64,000 bases of DNA from Prasinococcaceae sp. CCMP 1430. Taxonomy: Eukaryota; Prasinodermophyta; Palmophyllophyceae; Prasinococcales; Prasinococcaceae. A program made the position numbers and the translations under genes. Under the pieces are notes generated by a model. That model did not search any database, had not been told where the DNA came from, and saw only the letters and a list, made by a program, of their open reading frames with translations. This document shows positions 31,446 through 41,154 of this stretch, in pieces. Every line of letters starts with the position of its first letter. Within the stretch, counting starts at the first letter, position 1. The DNA is taken from assembly GCA_013416795.1 (NCBI GenBank), contig RQSC01000308.1:1-64000 (forward strand), in the 5' to 3' direction.

Positions 31446-31997
31446 TTAGAGCTCGTCGCCATGCGGCGCCGGGCACACGCGCGCGAGGCGCGTGCACAGC
31501 GCATCAGGCACGTCGTCGACGCCGTGGGCGAACACGAAATCCTCGAGCGCGACCCCGTACGCTGCCACCAGCCCCGTGCATGCCGTGCCAAGGTGCGCTG
31601 CCTCCGAGCCCTCCCGCGCGCGCTCGGCGCACGCAGTCGTCACGGCGTCCGTGATGTCCAGCTCGCTGTGCGGGTGCATCAGTCGCCGCCTGCGCCCCGT
31701 GTGCTCCTCCATGAGCTCCTCGGCAGTGCGCACGCCGGCCGCGCGCAGCTGTGCCACCAGCAGCTCTGCGACGCCGCGGCACTCGCCGCACGTGAGCACC
31801 GGCTCGCCGAGCCGCTCCACGCGCGCGCCGAGCGCCGCCGGCGCCGCCACCAGCGCTAGCGCCAGCGTCAGGGCCAGCCGTAGCGCGCGAGGCGACCTCG
31901 CTCGCGCGGCCGGCAGGCCGGCCGGGGAAAGAGGGGCGCGGGGGTGCGGCGAGCGGGCGGCAAGTAAACGGCACGGCGGGGCGGGGCTCGCAGCCAT
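31446..31997 (-). CDS. ER-lumen Canopy/saposin-like protein with HGDEL end
   Basis: A 183-residue protein from ATG 31997. A long N-terminal stretch ends in a strong hydrophobic signal (LRLALTLALALVAAPAALG). The mature part has six cysteines in the order C-x2-C, C, C, C, C (CGEC; TTAC; GTAC; ALC; RVC), the pattern of Canopy/saposin-like helical ER proteins. It ends PHGDEL, a KDEL-like retrieval signal. Canopy proteins are co-chaperones for membrane receptors; that role here is inference. The longer frame to 32198 would overlap the VPS2 start, so I chose the shorter one. Identity as Canopy is moderate; ER residence is better supported. Confidence 0.65.
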   Translation of the reverse strand: MAASPAPPCRLLAARSPHPRAPLSPAGLPAARARSPRALRLALTLALALVAAPAALGARVERLGEPVLTCGECRGVAELLVAQLRAAGVRTAEELMEEHTGRRRRLMHPHSELDITDAVTTACAERAREGSEAAHLGTACTGLVAAYGVALEDFVFAHGVDDVPDALCTRLARVCPAPHGDEL

Positions 31998-32197
31998 GCC
32001 TGCCCTGGTGCGTCGCGCTGCAGCCGGGGCGCGCTGTCTGGTCGGGGGCGGCGCTGCACCAGCCGCTCTCTTGCGCTTTCCCGCGACGCGCATGCTTCCT
32101 GCTTCATCGCGCACGCCTGAGCTCGTCTCTGACGGCAGCCTCGCCCGCCGTTCCTGCCGCGCCGGCCCGACGCGCGCCGCCTCGCGCCGCCATTGCA

Positions 32198-32887
32198 ATG
32201 TCCGTGCGCTCGCTCGCTCAGGAGTGGCTTTTTGGCAAGAAGAAGACGCCCGCGGAGCTGCTGCGCGAGAACAAGCGGCTGCTCGACAAGAGCATCCGTG
32301 AGCTCGACCGCGAGCGCAATGCGATGTCTCGGCAGGAGAAGGCCCTCATCGGGGATATCAAGAAAATGGCAAAGCAGGGGCAGGTGGGCGCCGTCAAGGT
32401 GATGGCAAAGGACCTCGTGCGCACGCGCAAGTCGATAACGAAGTTCTACCAGCTGCGCTCGCAGCTTCAGGGCGTGTCGCTTCGCATCCAGACGCTCAAG
32501 AGCACGCAGACGATGGGCGAGGCGATGAAGGGCTGCACCAAGGCGATGGCGACCATGAACAAGCAGTTGAAGCTGCCCAGCCTGCAGAAGATCATGATGG
32601 ACTTCGAACGGCAGAACGAGAAGATGGAGATGACGCAGGAAGTGATGGGCGACGCCATCGACGACGCGCTCGAGGGCTCCGAGGATGAGGAAGAGGCCGA
32701 GGAGCTCGTCAGTCAGGTGCTCGACGAAATCGGCGTGTCGATGGACGCGTCACTCGTGGCTGCGCCGACGGGGCCCGTGGGTGCGCAGGCGCACGCCGCG
32801 CCAGCCGCGCCGACACCCGTTGCCGAGGGCGCGGACGGTGGCATTGACGACGACTTGCAGGCGCGACTCAACAACCTGAGGCGCTGA
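32198..32887 (+). CDS. ESCRT-III subunit VPS2/CHMP2
   Basis: Snf7-family protein, 229 residues, intronless. ESCRT-III polymers cut membrane necks in endosomal sorting, cytokinesis and repair, and VPS2 recruits the VPS4 ATPase. The start MSVRSLAQEWLFGKKKTPAELLRENKR matches CHMP2A closely, including the membrane-inserting N-terminus and basic helix 1. Then come helices 1-4 (QLRSQLQGVSLRIQTLKST, MNKQLKLPSLQKIM), an acidic hinge (EGSEDEEEAEE) and a C-terminal MIM1 helix (DDDLQARLNNLRR) that would bind the VPS4 MIT domain. ATG at 32198 fits the family's N-terminus exactly. Confidence 0.95.
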   Translation: MSVRSLAQEWLFGKKKTPAELLRENKRLLDKSIRELDRERNAMSRQEKALIGDIKKMAKQGQVGAVKVMAKDLVRTRKSITKFYQLRSQLQGVSLRIQTLKSTQTMGEAMKGCTKAMATMNKQLKLPSLQKIMMDFERQNEKMEMTQEVMGDAIDDALEGSEDEEEAEELVSQVLDEIGVSMDASLVAAPTGPVGAQAHAAPAAPTPVAEGADGGIDDDLQARLNNLRR

Positions 32888-33086
32888 GACGCACCCACAG
32901 TACCATGGCCTGCGAGCGCGGGTTCGGCGCGTCACGGCGCGCCTGCGCCCGCGCGCAGCGAGTGTAAATTTCCTCCCCGCTAGAACGACCAGCGCATGGA
33001 CTCGGTGCGGCGCGCGTGTGCGCACAGATGGGGCATGATATAAAAATGGTGTCGACCTATCTCTCTAGGGCGCGGCTACGCGCTGT

Positions 33087-35799
33087 TCACCGCGCGCTCC
33101 TGGGCTTCCACTCGCACGCCGACACGCCCGTGTCGCCCTCGGCGGCCGCGCCGCCCATCAGCGCCTCCGCGTAGTTGGCACCCCTGCCTTTGGCCGCCTT
33201 GAGCAGCTCGGCCGCCTCGTCGACGGTGAGCGGCTTGGGGCGGTCCCTGTCGGCAGCCACGATGCACAGAAAGCCGAAGGGCTCCGACGCGTTGGGCGCG
33301 CAGCGGAACTTCACGCGCGCGCGTGCGCAGGGACGCGCGCGTATGCGCGCAGGCGGTCGAGGTCAGCATGGCTGTGCGCCTGGGGCGTCGGCGCGCATCG
33401 GACAGAGCGAGCGGGTTCGCGCGCACGCGCGACACGCACGCACGACAGCGCGCTTCCCCTACCTGGTGGGCGTGGTTCGGGGCAGTGTACACGACGTCGC
33501 CGAAGGACAACGGCACGATCTCTGGCCCAAGCTGCGCCTCGCCTTGCCCGCGAATGACCACGACGGTGTGCTGGTGCTCGTGGCGCTCGAGCGTGGAAAA
33601 GCCGCCCGGCGCACATTCGAAGTAACGTGTGTGCTGCGCGGCGCTCTCCCCGCGCTTGCCGATGAGCTCAACGCGCGACACGCCCTTGAATGTCGAGCCG
33701 TCCTGCTTGTATGCCTCAACGGGCACGCCCGACCAGCGGAAACTGCTCGGAGAGAAGCGCAGCACCTTGCTCTTGTCTCCTTCAATCGTGAATGTCGACA
33801 AGCTGCTGAGCATCTCCTCGATCGACCAGTCGTCCGGGATAGGCAGGGGCCTCCTCTTCGCAGGCACAGGCGCCGATGGCGCCTCTCGACGCACGGCACT
33901 CTGCATGAGCTCCCCTACAGCCGCGGCGCCGCCGCCCACGCTTGGCGCGGGCAAGGGGCTCCCGCGGGTCGCGGAGGTACCGCCACCTACGTCTGGCATG
34001 GGGAGAGGGCTCTTCATCGCGGCCGCCCTCGACCAATCGTTCTCCTCGTCGCGGCCCATGACCATGGGCGTGAGCGCTGCCGCCGCCGCCGCGCCGCCGC
34101 CAACGGTCGGTGTTGGAAGGGGACTCTCCAGCGCTGCCGAGGTGCCACCGCCGACGTCCGGCATGGGCAGCGATGGCACCGACGACTCGGCCTCCTCACC
34201 CATCGCCATGCACCTAAGCGCCACCGCTGACAGGCCCTTGCTTGGAGACATCGCAGCGGCGAGGGCGCGCCCGGCGGGCGTCAAGGGGTGGGACTCAGGG
34301 GCGACCGAGCTCAAATGCTGCATGGTTGGCGGCGGCGTGGCCGCCTGGCCGTTCTTGCGCGCGAGCATCGCGCTGGGCGAGGGTGGCGGCGCGTATGGCC
34401 CGTTGCGCCCGGCAGCGTCTGCAAACGCGCGCGCGTTCGCCTCGAGGTCGGGACCCGCCTGCAGTAGCGCGCCGCCGATGAGGAAGAGCGTGTCGTCGCC
34501 GAAGGTCTCGCGCATCTCAGTGCACCTGTGCAGCTTCATGCCACCCGCTGGGCACGGCAGGGCAGGCCTGAATCGGCCCATGGGCCGCCTGCACCCCTCG
34601 GCCACCGCCTGGCACTCGTCGGGAGTGAATTTGAAGCGCCCGCCCGCGTTGGGGAAGATGACCGCGTCAGCGCCCAGAAGGCGCGGGAGCGTGCCGAAAA
34701 GAAAGTCGTGCGTGAAGCCGCCCGCGTCGCCGCTCGAGCCCGACAGCCAGCCGCCGAGCATGGCGGGGTGCAGTAGTATGGGCAGCCCGAAGTTGGGGTC
34801 GGCCGCCAGCTCGCGCATGCAGTCGAAGCCCGTAATTCCCGGCAGGAGCATGATGGCGCCGCAGCCCTGATCCTTGGCGTACCAGGCGCGCTGCAGCACC
34901 TTGGTGCACGGCGCGTTGAGCGAGGGCGCGTACAGGCAGTTGCGCCCGGTCTCGGCGTTGGCGAGCGCAACGGCGCGCGAGCACATGGCCACGCGCTCCT
35001 CGAAGGGCGCCCACACCTGGTCGGCCAGCCCGTGGTCATCCTTGATGATGTCACAGCCGCCGCGCGCAAGCAGGTACGCCATGCGCGCGAGTTCGGCGCT
35101 CGACTTGCCCATGGGCTTGAGCGCCGTCATGAGCAGCGGTGCGCGCGACACGCCGAGCATCTTGCGCAGGCCTTGCACGCCGAAGCGTGCGCCAGGGAAC
35201 ATGTTCGTGTCGGCGAGCAGCTTCGGCGAGAGCGTCACGTCGACCACCGCCACCCCGGGCTTGAGGCTCGTGTTCCCGAAGACCACGTTGAGCCACTGCG
35301 TGAGCTCGTCGCCGGCAGTGTCGTTGGGGTACGCGATCGATACCCTGCGCGCGCGGGAGCAATTGCGTGTGTGAAGAAAGGGGGGGAGGGGGGGGGGGGG
35401 TCGCCGGGAAGGGCGTCAGGTCGCGCATACCGCATCGCTGCTGGGGCACGCCGGCGCGGGCTCGGACGCCCCTGCGCGGCGCGCACCGCTTGCGTGCGCG
35501 CACCTGTACTCCTCGCCCTCGGTGATGGGCGCGATGCGCTCAATCGAGCCCACCACGTAGGGCATCACCTCCTGCACCGCGGTGGTATCCTCAGGGAGCT
35601 CGACGGTCTGTTCGAGGCACGCTTCCCACGCGCGCGCACGTGCGTCGTCGACCGACGACGCCTTGATAGCATAGTCCACCCAGAAGCGCTCGGGATGCTT
35701 GAGGTCGTCGGGCACGCGCGTCGCCGGGTAGCCGCGCACCGCCCCGTCGACGACGGCGCGCATCGCGCCGTCGCTCTCGCCGCCGCGCCCGGTGCACAT
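33087..35799 (-). CDS. RuBisCO-like protein fused to a cupin
   Basis: Exons 35799-35504, 35344-33463 and 33308-33087 join in phase to 799 residues. Residues 1 to about 420 form a RuBisCO large-subunit-like barrel (form IV): LNVVFGNTSLKPG, a loop TALKPMGKS (K about 175), the metal site GGCDIIKDDHGL (K200, D201, D202), then HPAMLGG and GGRFKF. It differs from carboxylating RuBisCO at several active-site positions. A roughly 170-residue Pro/Gly/Ala linker with repeated SPLPMPDVGGG units follows. Residues about 590-799 form a cupin (HEHQH near 687-691, HAH near 723-725). In Rhodospirillum rubrum an RLP and a cupin act in sequence on methylthioribulose phosphate (Erb and colleagues, from memory); the same chemistry in one chain is my inference. 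Both introns carry CTGAC. Confidence 0.9.
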
Positions 35800-36270
35800 G
35801 CCGCCGCCGCGCGTATGCGTGCGCGTGCGCGCGCGCGCGCGAGTCGGCTGCCAGAGGAGAGGGAGAGCGGGCGGTGCGCGGAGCGATGTGAGGGTGAGGT
35901 TGGGTGTGTGGGGGGGGGGGGTTGCAGCCAGGGCGCCGCTGCCGCCACCGCCGCCGCCGCGCGGTGTGACAGGCCAGGCCCGCTCGCCCGGCCGCCGCAC
36001 GCCGGCGAATTTCCCGCCAATCCCCACTTTCGCACCGCGGCCTCAGCCCGCGCGAAAAGCATCTGAGCGCATTCCGTCGGCCGCGAAATTAGTCGGACCC
36101 CCCCCCCCCGCCCCCAGCCGCGGCCGCCGATCGCGATCGGCGCGCTGCACGCGGCGACGTTACTACGCTCAAATACGTGGATAAAATACACACGGGCGAG
36201 CTTCGTTGCCCAGATGCGTTGAGATGCTCGCGCGATGTGAGTTAGATGGGGGCGGGGCGGGGTGGGGTGG

Positions 36271-36434
36271 GGTGGGGTTTAGGTTCCAATCCTCGAATTA
36301 GGGTTTAGTTGAGGGTTTGGTGGGGGGGGTCTTTCATGTTTCAGCGAGGTCTTTCAGCGGCGGCAGCTGCCCGTTTCTATCCGCTCGTCTGTGTACCTCC
36401 GCTCGCCACACACGGCGCGCGCCGCGCTCGCGCC

Positions 36435-36467
<33 letters not shown>

Positions 36468-36512
36468 GGGGTTTAGGTTCCAATCCTCGAATTAGGGTTT
36501 AGTTGAGGGTTT
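36271..36512 (+). repeat. 48-bp exact direct repeat (36271-36318 and 36465-36512)
   Basis: Two identical 48-bp copies, 194 bp apart, upstream of ArgJ. Each starts with GGTGGGG and contains TTAGGGTTT, at 36298-36306 and 36492-36500. Each is preceded by a G-rich run. The second copy ends 17 bp before the ArgJ start codon. Confidence 0.9.
36437..36466 (+). repeat. 30-nt poly(G) tract
   Basis: A pure G run on the sense strand, ending 63 nt before the ArgJ ATG. Confidence 0.9.
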
Positions 36513-36529
36513 GAGCGGCGGCGGGCAGC

Positions 36530-37840
36530 ATGCCCGCCGCGCCGCGGCTGCTGCCGTCGGCGCCGCCGGCGGGCGAAGCAGGCGCGTGGGAGGAGGTCGC
36601 CGGAGGCGGCGTGACCGAGCCTGCGGGATTCTCCGCGGCTGGCGTCGCCGCGGGGCTGCGGTCGAGCGGCAAGCGCGAGGACCTCTCGCTCGTGCTCTCT
36701 GATCGCCCCGCCGCAGGGGCGGGCTGCTTCACGCAGAACCGCGTGTGCGCCGCGCCCGTCACGTACTGCAAGCAGGCGCTCGAAGCGATGGGCTACGAGG
36801 GCGTGCGCGCGGTGCTCACCAATGCGGGTCAGGCCAACGCCGCCACCGGCGAGCAGGGGTGGGAGGACTCGCTCTCCGGCGCGCAGGCCGCTGCCGACGC
36901 GCTTGGCGTGCCCCGCGACGCCGTCATGGTGATGAGCACGGGCGTCATCGGCCAGCGCATCAAGATGGAGCCCTACCTGGCGTCCATCCCGGACGCGGTG
37001 GCCGCGCTGGGCAGCTCGGCCGAGCATGGCACCGCCGCTGCGGAGGCCATCACGACCACTGATCTCGCGCGCAAGCAGGTGGCCGTGCGCGTCTCCCTGC
37101 CCTCGGGCGGCTCCGTCAGCATCGGCGGCATGGCCAAGGGCTCCGGCATGATCCATCCCAACATGGCGACAATGCTGGGCGTGGTGACCACCGACGCGGC
37201 CGTGGCGCCTGAGGCGTGGCGCAAGATGCTGCGCGCCGCCGTCGCGCGCTCCTACAACCAAATTACCGTCGACGGCGACACCTCGACCAACGACACGGTC
37301 ATTGGCCTCGCCAACGGCGCGGCGGCCGAGGGCGGCGTGCAGCCGATCTCCGACGCGGACAGTGCCGACGGAGCGGCGCTCACGGCTGCGCTCACCGCGG
37401 TGTGCGAGGCTCTGGCCAAGTCAATCGCGTGGGACGGCGAGGGCGCGACGGTGCTCATCGAGGCGAGCGTCACGGGCGCCGCCAGTGACGCCGACGCGCG
37501 CGAGATCGCCAAGTCGGTGTGCGGTTCGAGCCTGGTGAAGAGCGCGGTGTACGGTCGCGATCCCAACTGGGGCCGCATCGCCGCGGCTGCGGGGTACGCT
37601 GGTGTGGAATTCGACCAGGCGGACCTGTCCGTTTGGCTGGGCGAGGCGCAGCTCATGAGCCGCGGCCAGCCGCTCGAATTCGACGAGTCGGCCGCAAGCA
37701 AGTACATGGCTGACGCGGGCGACTGCCGCGGCACCGTGCGCATCGGCGTGCGCGTGGGCGACGGCAGCGGCTCGGGCAAGGCGTGGGGATGCGATCTGAG
37801 CTACGACTATGTCAAAATCAACGCCGAGTATACGACGTAG
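36530..37840 (+). CDS. argJ: ArgJ, glutamate N-acetyltransferase / ornithine acetyltransferase
   Basis: Recycles the acetyl group in arginine synthesis by moving it from N-acetylornithine to glutamate. The 436-residue frame is intronless. The enzyme cleaves itself into two chains at an Ala-Thr bond, and the Thr nucleophile is visible in KGSGMIHPNMATMLG (about 37138-37176). Other landmarks are QNRVCAAPV, TNAGQANAATG, STGVIGQ, the oxyanion region, DGDTSTNDT and GRDPNWGRI. The end KINAEYTT is the family's usual short C-terminus. About 20 residues before the conserved core are Ala/Pro-rich and too short for a clear transit peptide, so an upstream targeting exon is possible. Convergent with the DsbD-like gene, 103 bp between stops. 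Confidence 0.95.
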   Translation: MPAAPRLLPSAPPAGEAGAWEEVAGGGVTEPAGFSAAGVAAGLRSSGKREDLSLVLSDRPAAGAGCFTQNRVCAAPVTYCKQALEAMGYEGVRAVLTNAGQANAATGEQGWEDSLSGAQAAADALGVPRDAVMVMSTGVIGQRIKMEPYLASIPDAVAALGSSAEHGTAAAEAITTTDLARKQVAVRVSLPSGGSVSIGGMAKGSGMIHPNMATMLGVVTTDAAVAPEAWRKMLRAAVARSYNQITVDGDTSTNDTVIGLANGAAAEGGVQPISDADSADGAALTAALTAVCEALAKSIAWDGEGATVLIEASVTGAASDADAREIAKSVCGSSLVKSAVYGRDPNWGRIAAAAGYAGVEFDQADLSVWLGEAQLMSRGQPLEFDESAASKYMADAGDCRGTVRIGVRVGDGSGSGKAWGCDLSYDYVKINAEYTT

Positions 37841-37943
37841 TGGGCGGGCGGCGAGCACTAAATATCTGCTATTAGTCATGAGAGCCCTCGCTCCGCAGCG
37901 CCTGCGAGGTGCTCGGGCTATTCTATCGCCTCCGTGCGCGCAC

Positions 37944-40532
37944 TCAGAGGATGAGGCTGACGGCGCACCCCACAGCGGCGTAGGTGAACGCGATGCCCGC
38001 GGCATAGCACAGCGCGCGGAGGACCACGCCCATCCGCCCCACGTTGCCGCTGCCCGCGAAGAGCGCCAGCGTGGTGGGCACCAAGGGGTACACACATGGG
38101 CTCAGGGACGCCAGCAGCCCCCAGGGATAGCACAGCATCACTGTGATCGCTCGCTCTGTGGGCGACGCCTTGCCGCAGTCATCAGGCGAGTCCGCCTGCG
38201 GCGTGCCAGACGCGTGTCCGCGCAGGGGTCAGCAGACGCGAGCATGCGAGCGTCAGCGTGCGCGCGCGGCGCAAGCGGTGGCGCTGGCAGGGACGCACCT
38301 CCGGATCGAGCCCCTTTGCCGCGCGCTCGAGCACCTCGTTCAGCCTCGCAGCCGACAGCTTGCCACGCAGCACCGTCTCTGGTGGTGTGCGGCGCAGATC
38401 GCCTTCACCCGCTGCCATGGTGGTCGCTCGCACAATCACGTACGCCGGCATGCCCCCCGCGCCCCATATCTGATCCTTCAGGGTCGCGCATTCGCTCTGC
38501 CTGTTCGTGGAGTCACACTTGACGCTAACAAAGTCGGCGTCCAGCGTGGAGACGACATCGGCGTCCGCCAGCGTCGTGTAATCGGCGAAGCGGCAGGTCA
38601 CGCACCAGTCAGCGTAAAAATCTACAAAGAGCCCCTTTCCAGCCTCGACAGCGCTTTGCGCGCCCTCGTGCGGGTCAGGCTCCCACGCAATGGCGCTCGG
38701 GGGCGGATCCAGCAGCCGTCCGGGTGCGCGCGAGAATGGCTCCCCTGTGACAGCAAAGCCCCACACGGCAAAGAATGCAACAACGCATGCGATGAGCAGC
38801 GCGGCGGAAGAGAGGAGCGACCGCGCCGTGAGCTCTCGACGGCGCAGCACGGGCAGGCGGCGCTGCCACTTTCGCGGCCTCGTGGCCTCAAGAGCGATCA
38901 TCTCGTCCAGCGGGAGCTCCTCGACCGCGACCCTCCGCAGCAGCGCGCTGCACACAATGAAGACAGCCCAGGCGCCGAAGGAAGTGGCCATCGCGGCGAA
39001 GGCCAGCGTCGCACCGCCGTCCGTGCTCACCAAGAAGTAGGCCGCGCTGATGAGCACGATGAAGCCTGAGTGCACCTTCAGCCTGTCGAGCCACGGACCA
39101 GGCTCGGGCAATCGCGTCACCAGTCCGCTGGCGACGGCCGCGAGAAGCAGTATCGTCGCCAGGCCCATCCCAAAGAGGAACAGCCCCGCCGCGCCCACCA
39201 CGTAGTCGCGCGAGGTGGCGACATACACAAGCACGGAGGCGGCGAAGGGCCCCACGCAGGGCGAGACCACCAGACCGAATGTACAGCCGCGCGCCAGCGC
39301 ACCGAGATAGGTGACGCCGGGCTGTTCGGGGGATCGCTGGGAGCGCGCTTTGGAGACGTCGCCCGCCTGTTCAACGTCCTCTGTGTCCGCCTTGACGCCT
39401 CCTCCCGCGGTAGCCGCGCCCTGTCCCGGGACCAGCCTTTTGAGGATGAAGTTGGGGACCTTGAGGTCGAACAGGCCCCACATTGACAATGCCATGAGAA
39501 TGAGGATGGAAAGAACCACACCCAGCACGGCTGGCTGCGCGAGCACTTGGCCGACGTCCGCTGAGCGCGCGCAGCTCTCAAAAGTGCCGATGCCGTCATC
39601 GCGGCTGACGTCACCGCCAGGCAGCCCGCTACCAGCGTCGCCGCCCTCGTCACCCACGCCAAGCAGTGCGCTCAGATTGCCAGAGCGCGTGGCCAGCTCA
39701 TACGCCTCCAACTCAGAAAGAGTCGCCACGCGAGTGAGATCGGCGTGGATGTCGTACGCAGGCACGCCCGGCGTATCCAGGAGGTACTGGTGCCAGCACA
39801 AATTTGGGCTGCACGAGGAGAAGGCAACCTCCAGAGGCAGCGTGAGCGTTGCGGCCAAAAGGTCGTCTGTGGCATCGGAGACGTTCGCGGGAGCAGCGGC
39901 CATGGTGCTGGACGCATTGACGACGGCCGCTGCGCGCGTGCACATGCGCGTCAACTCGTCAGTCGGGAGTAGAGCGCGCGACGCTTGTTCGCACGTACCG
40001 CGAAATGAAGTTGAGAGCGCGCGTGCATGCGGACGAGCGCGCGGCAACACACACCTCGGAGCTCATCGACGTCTGCAACCTCGCCCACGAGTACCCCAAC
40101 CACCTGTCCGGGTCCCTTGTACTTCGTCGCGTCATAGCTGAAAAAGCGACTCTCGAAGCGCTCCACCAGGGGTAACGGGAAGGTGGCGAGCGCATCAGCC
40201 AGGCCCGCATCGCCGTATGCAGGCGCTCCGATGCGCGCGGCGCGGGCTTCGGTATACGAGTAGCACTGCGGCGCCTCCTCGTTGGAGCAGTCACGTGGCC
40301 CGTAAATGTGGCAGCCCTGCGGCATGCGTAGCCGCACCCACGCCACCACGCGCGCCGCGCCGCCGCTCTCCGAAGCAGCGTAGTATGCGCCGCCGCCATC
40401 GGCGGCCGTCACGCACTCGGCCTCGGCCTCGTACGGTTCGTAGCCCTCTTCGGAGCAGGCGCGCTGCGCCAGCACCGCAGCTAGCACGAACGCCAGCGCC
40501 GCGCATCGCGCGGGCATGCGCGCGCACCGCAT
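37944..40532 (-). CDS. DsbD-like transmembrane thiol:disulfide interchange protein with permuted membrane segments
   Basis: Exons 40532-40055, 39929-38299 and 38195-37944 join in phase (1, 0) to 786 residues. Order: signal peptide (ALAFVLAAVLAQRACS); a DsbD-alpha-like domain whose Cys pair is in SSCSPNLCW (about residue 200); helices equal to DsbD TM3 onward (QPAVLGVVLSILILMALSMWG, then SPCVGPF with the second membrane Cys near 381); a thioredoxin-like domain with WCVTC (about 598); and last, SPCVYPLVPTTLALFAGSG plus one more helix, which equal DsbD TM1-TM2 and normally come before TM3. All redox cysteines are kept but the order is changed. Both introns have GTGYGT donors and CTGAC. DsbD moves electrons across a membrane to reduce extracytoplasmic thiols; location (ER or plastid) is uncertain. 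Confidence 0.85.
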
Positions 40533-41154
40533 GACCGCGCCGCGCCGCGCCAGCGCCAGCGCCGCCGCCGCGCTGCTACGCCACGCGCATGGCGTGTGCC
40601 TCGCCACACGCGCACGCGCGCGCGCGCGTGGCACGCACCCGGCGCTTCGGGGAATCCCTTAACCCCCTTAAGGGGTGCACCCGTTTTCGACCGGAGAAGC
40701 CGCAAAACTGAACCGGATTAAGCCATACTTGTAACCCGGTGACATGCGTTTCGATCCGGGTCTACGCGCGGGGCGAGTAATTGCAATTTGCTCGCGCGTT
40801 CCCCAAGCGTGCGGACTCGGCACGGCACTGGAGGGCAGGCGCCCCCTCCCGCCTCCCGCCCCCCACTGCCCGCTCTCCTCCAGCGCGGCGCACCGTTCGA
40901 CCCAATCCTCGCGCGCGCCCAGCGATCCGACGGCCAGGCGCGCGCGGCCCCTCCCAGTGCGTGGCGCGCTCGCAGCACAGAGCGCGCACGCGCGCGGGCT
41001 GCCGCCCACCGCTGCCTGGCGCGCGTGGGCGCGTGCTCCTCCTCTCCCCCTTCTGCCCTTGCGTGTGCGCGGTCGCGCCGTCGCAGCGGCGGTGGTTTCG
41101 ACGGCGATAGGCGCTGCGGTGATACGCGCGCGGCGACTGCCACGCTTGGCACAC
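40533..41154. other. Divergent promoter region, DsbD-like / WW protein
   Basis: Contains a CG-dinucleotide run (about 40612-40630) and a perfect 12-bp palindrome CCCCTTAAGGGG at 40664-40675. The plus-strand frame is open from 40744, but its Arg/Pro-rich content looks non-coding. Confidence 0.45.

Larger units (their letters stand above)
35800..36529. other. Divergent promoter region, RLP-cupin / ArgJ
   Basis: Holds a short G run (35920-35929), a C-rich run near 36099-36110, the 48-bp direct repeat with telo boxes (36271-36318 and 36465-36512) and a 30-nt G run. No gene seen. Confidence 0.5.

Noticed and set aside
36281-36295. tRNA B-box-like GGTTCCAATCC in the 48-bp repeat (possible SINE or tRNA)
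   Set aside because: No A box, no acceptor stem and no tRNA-like body around either copy.
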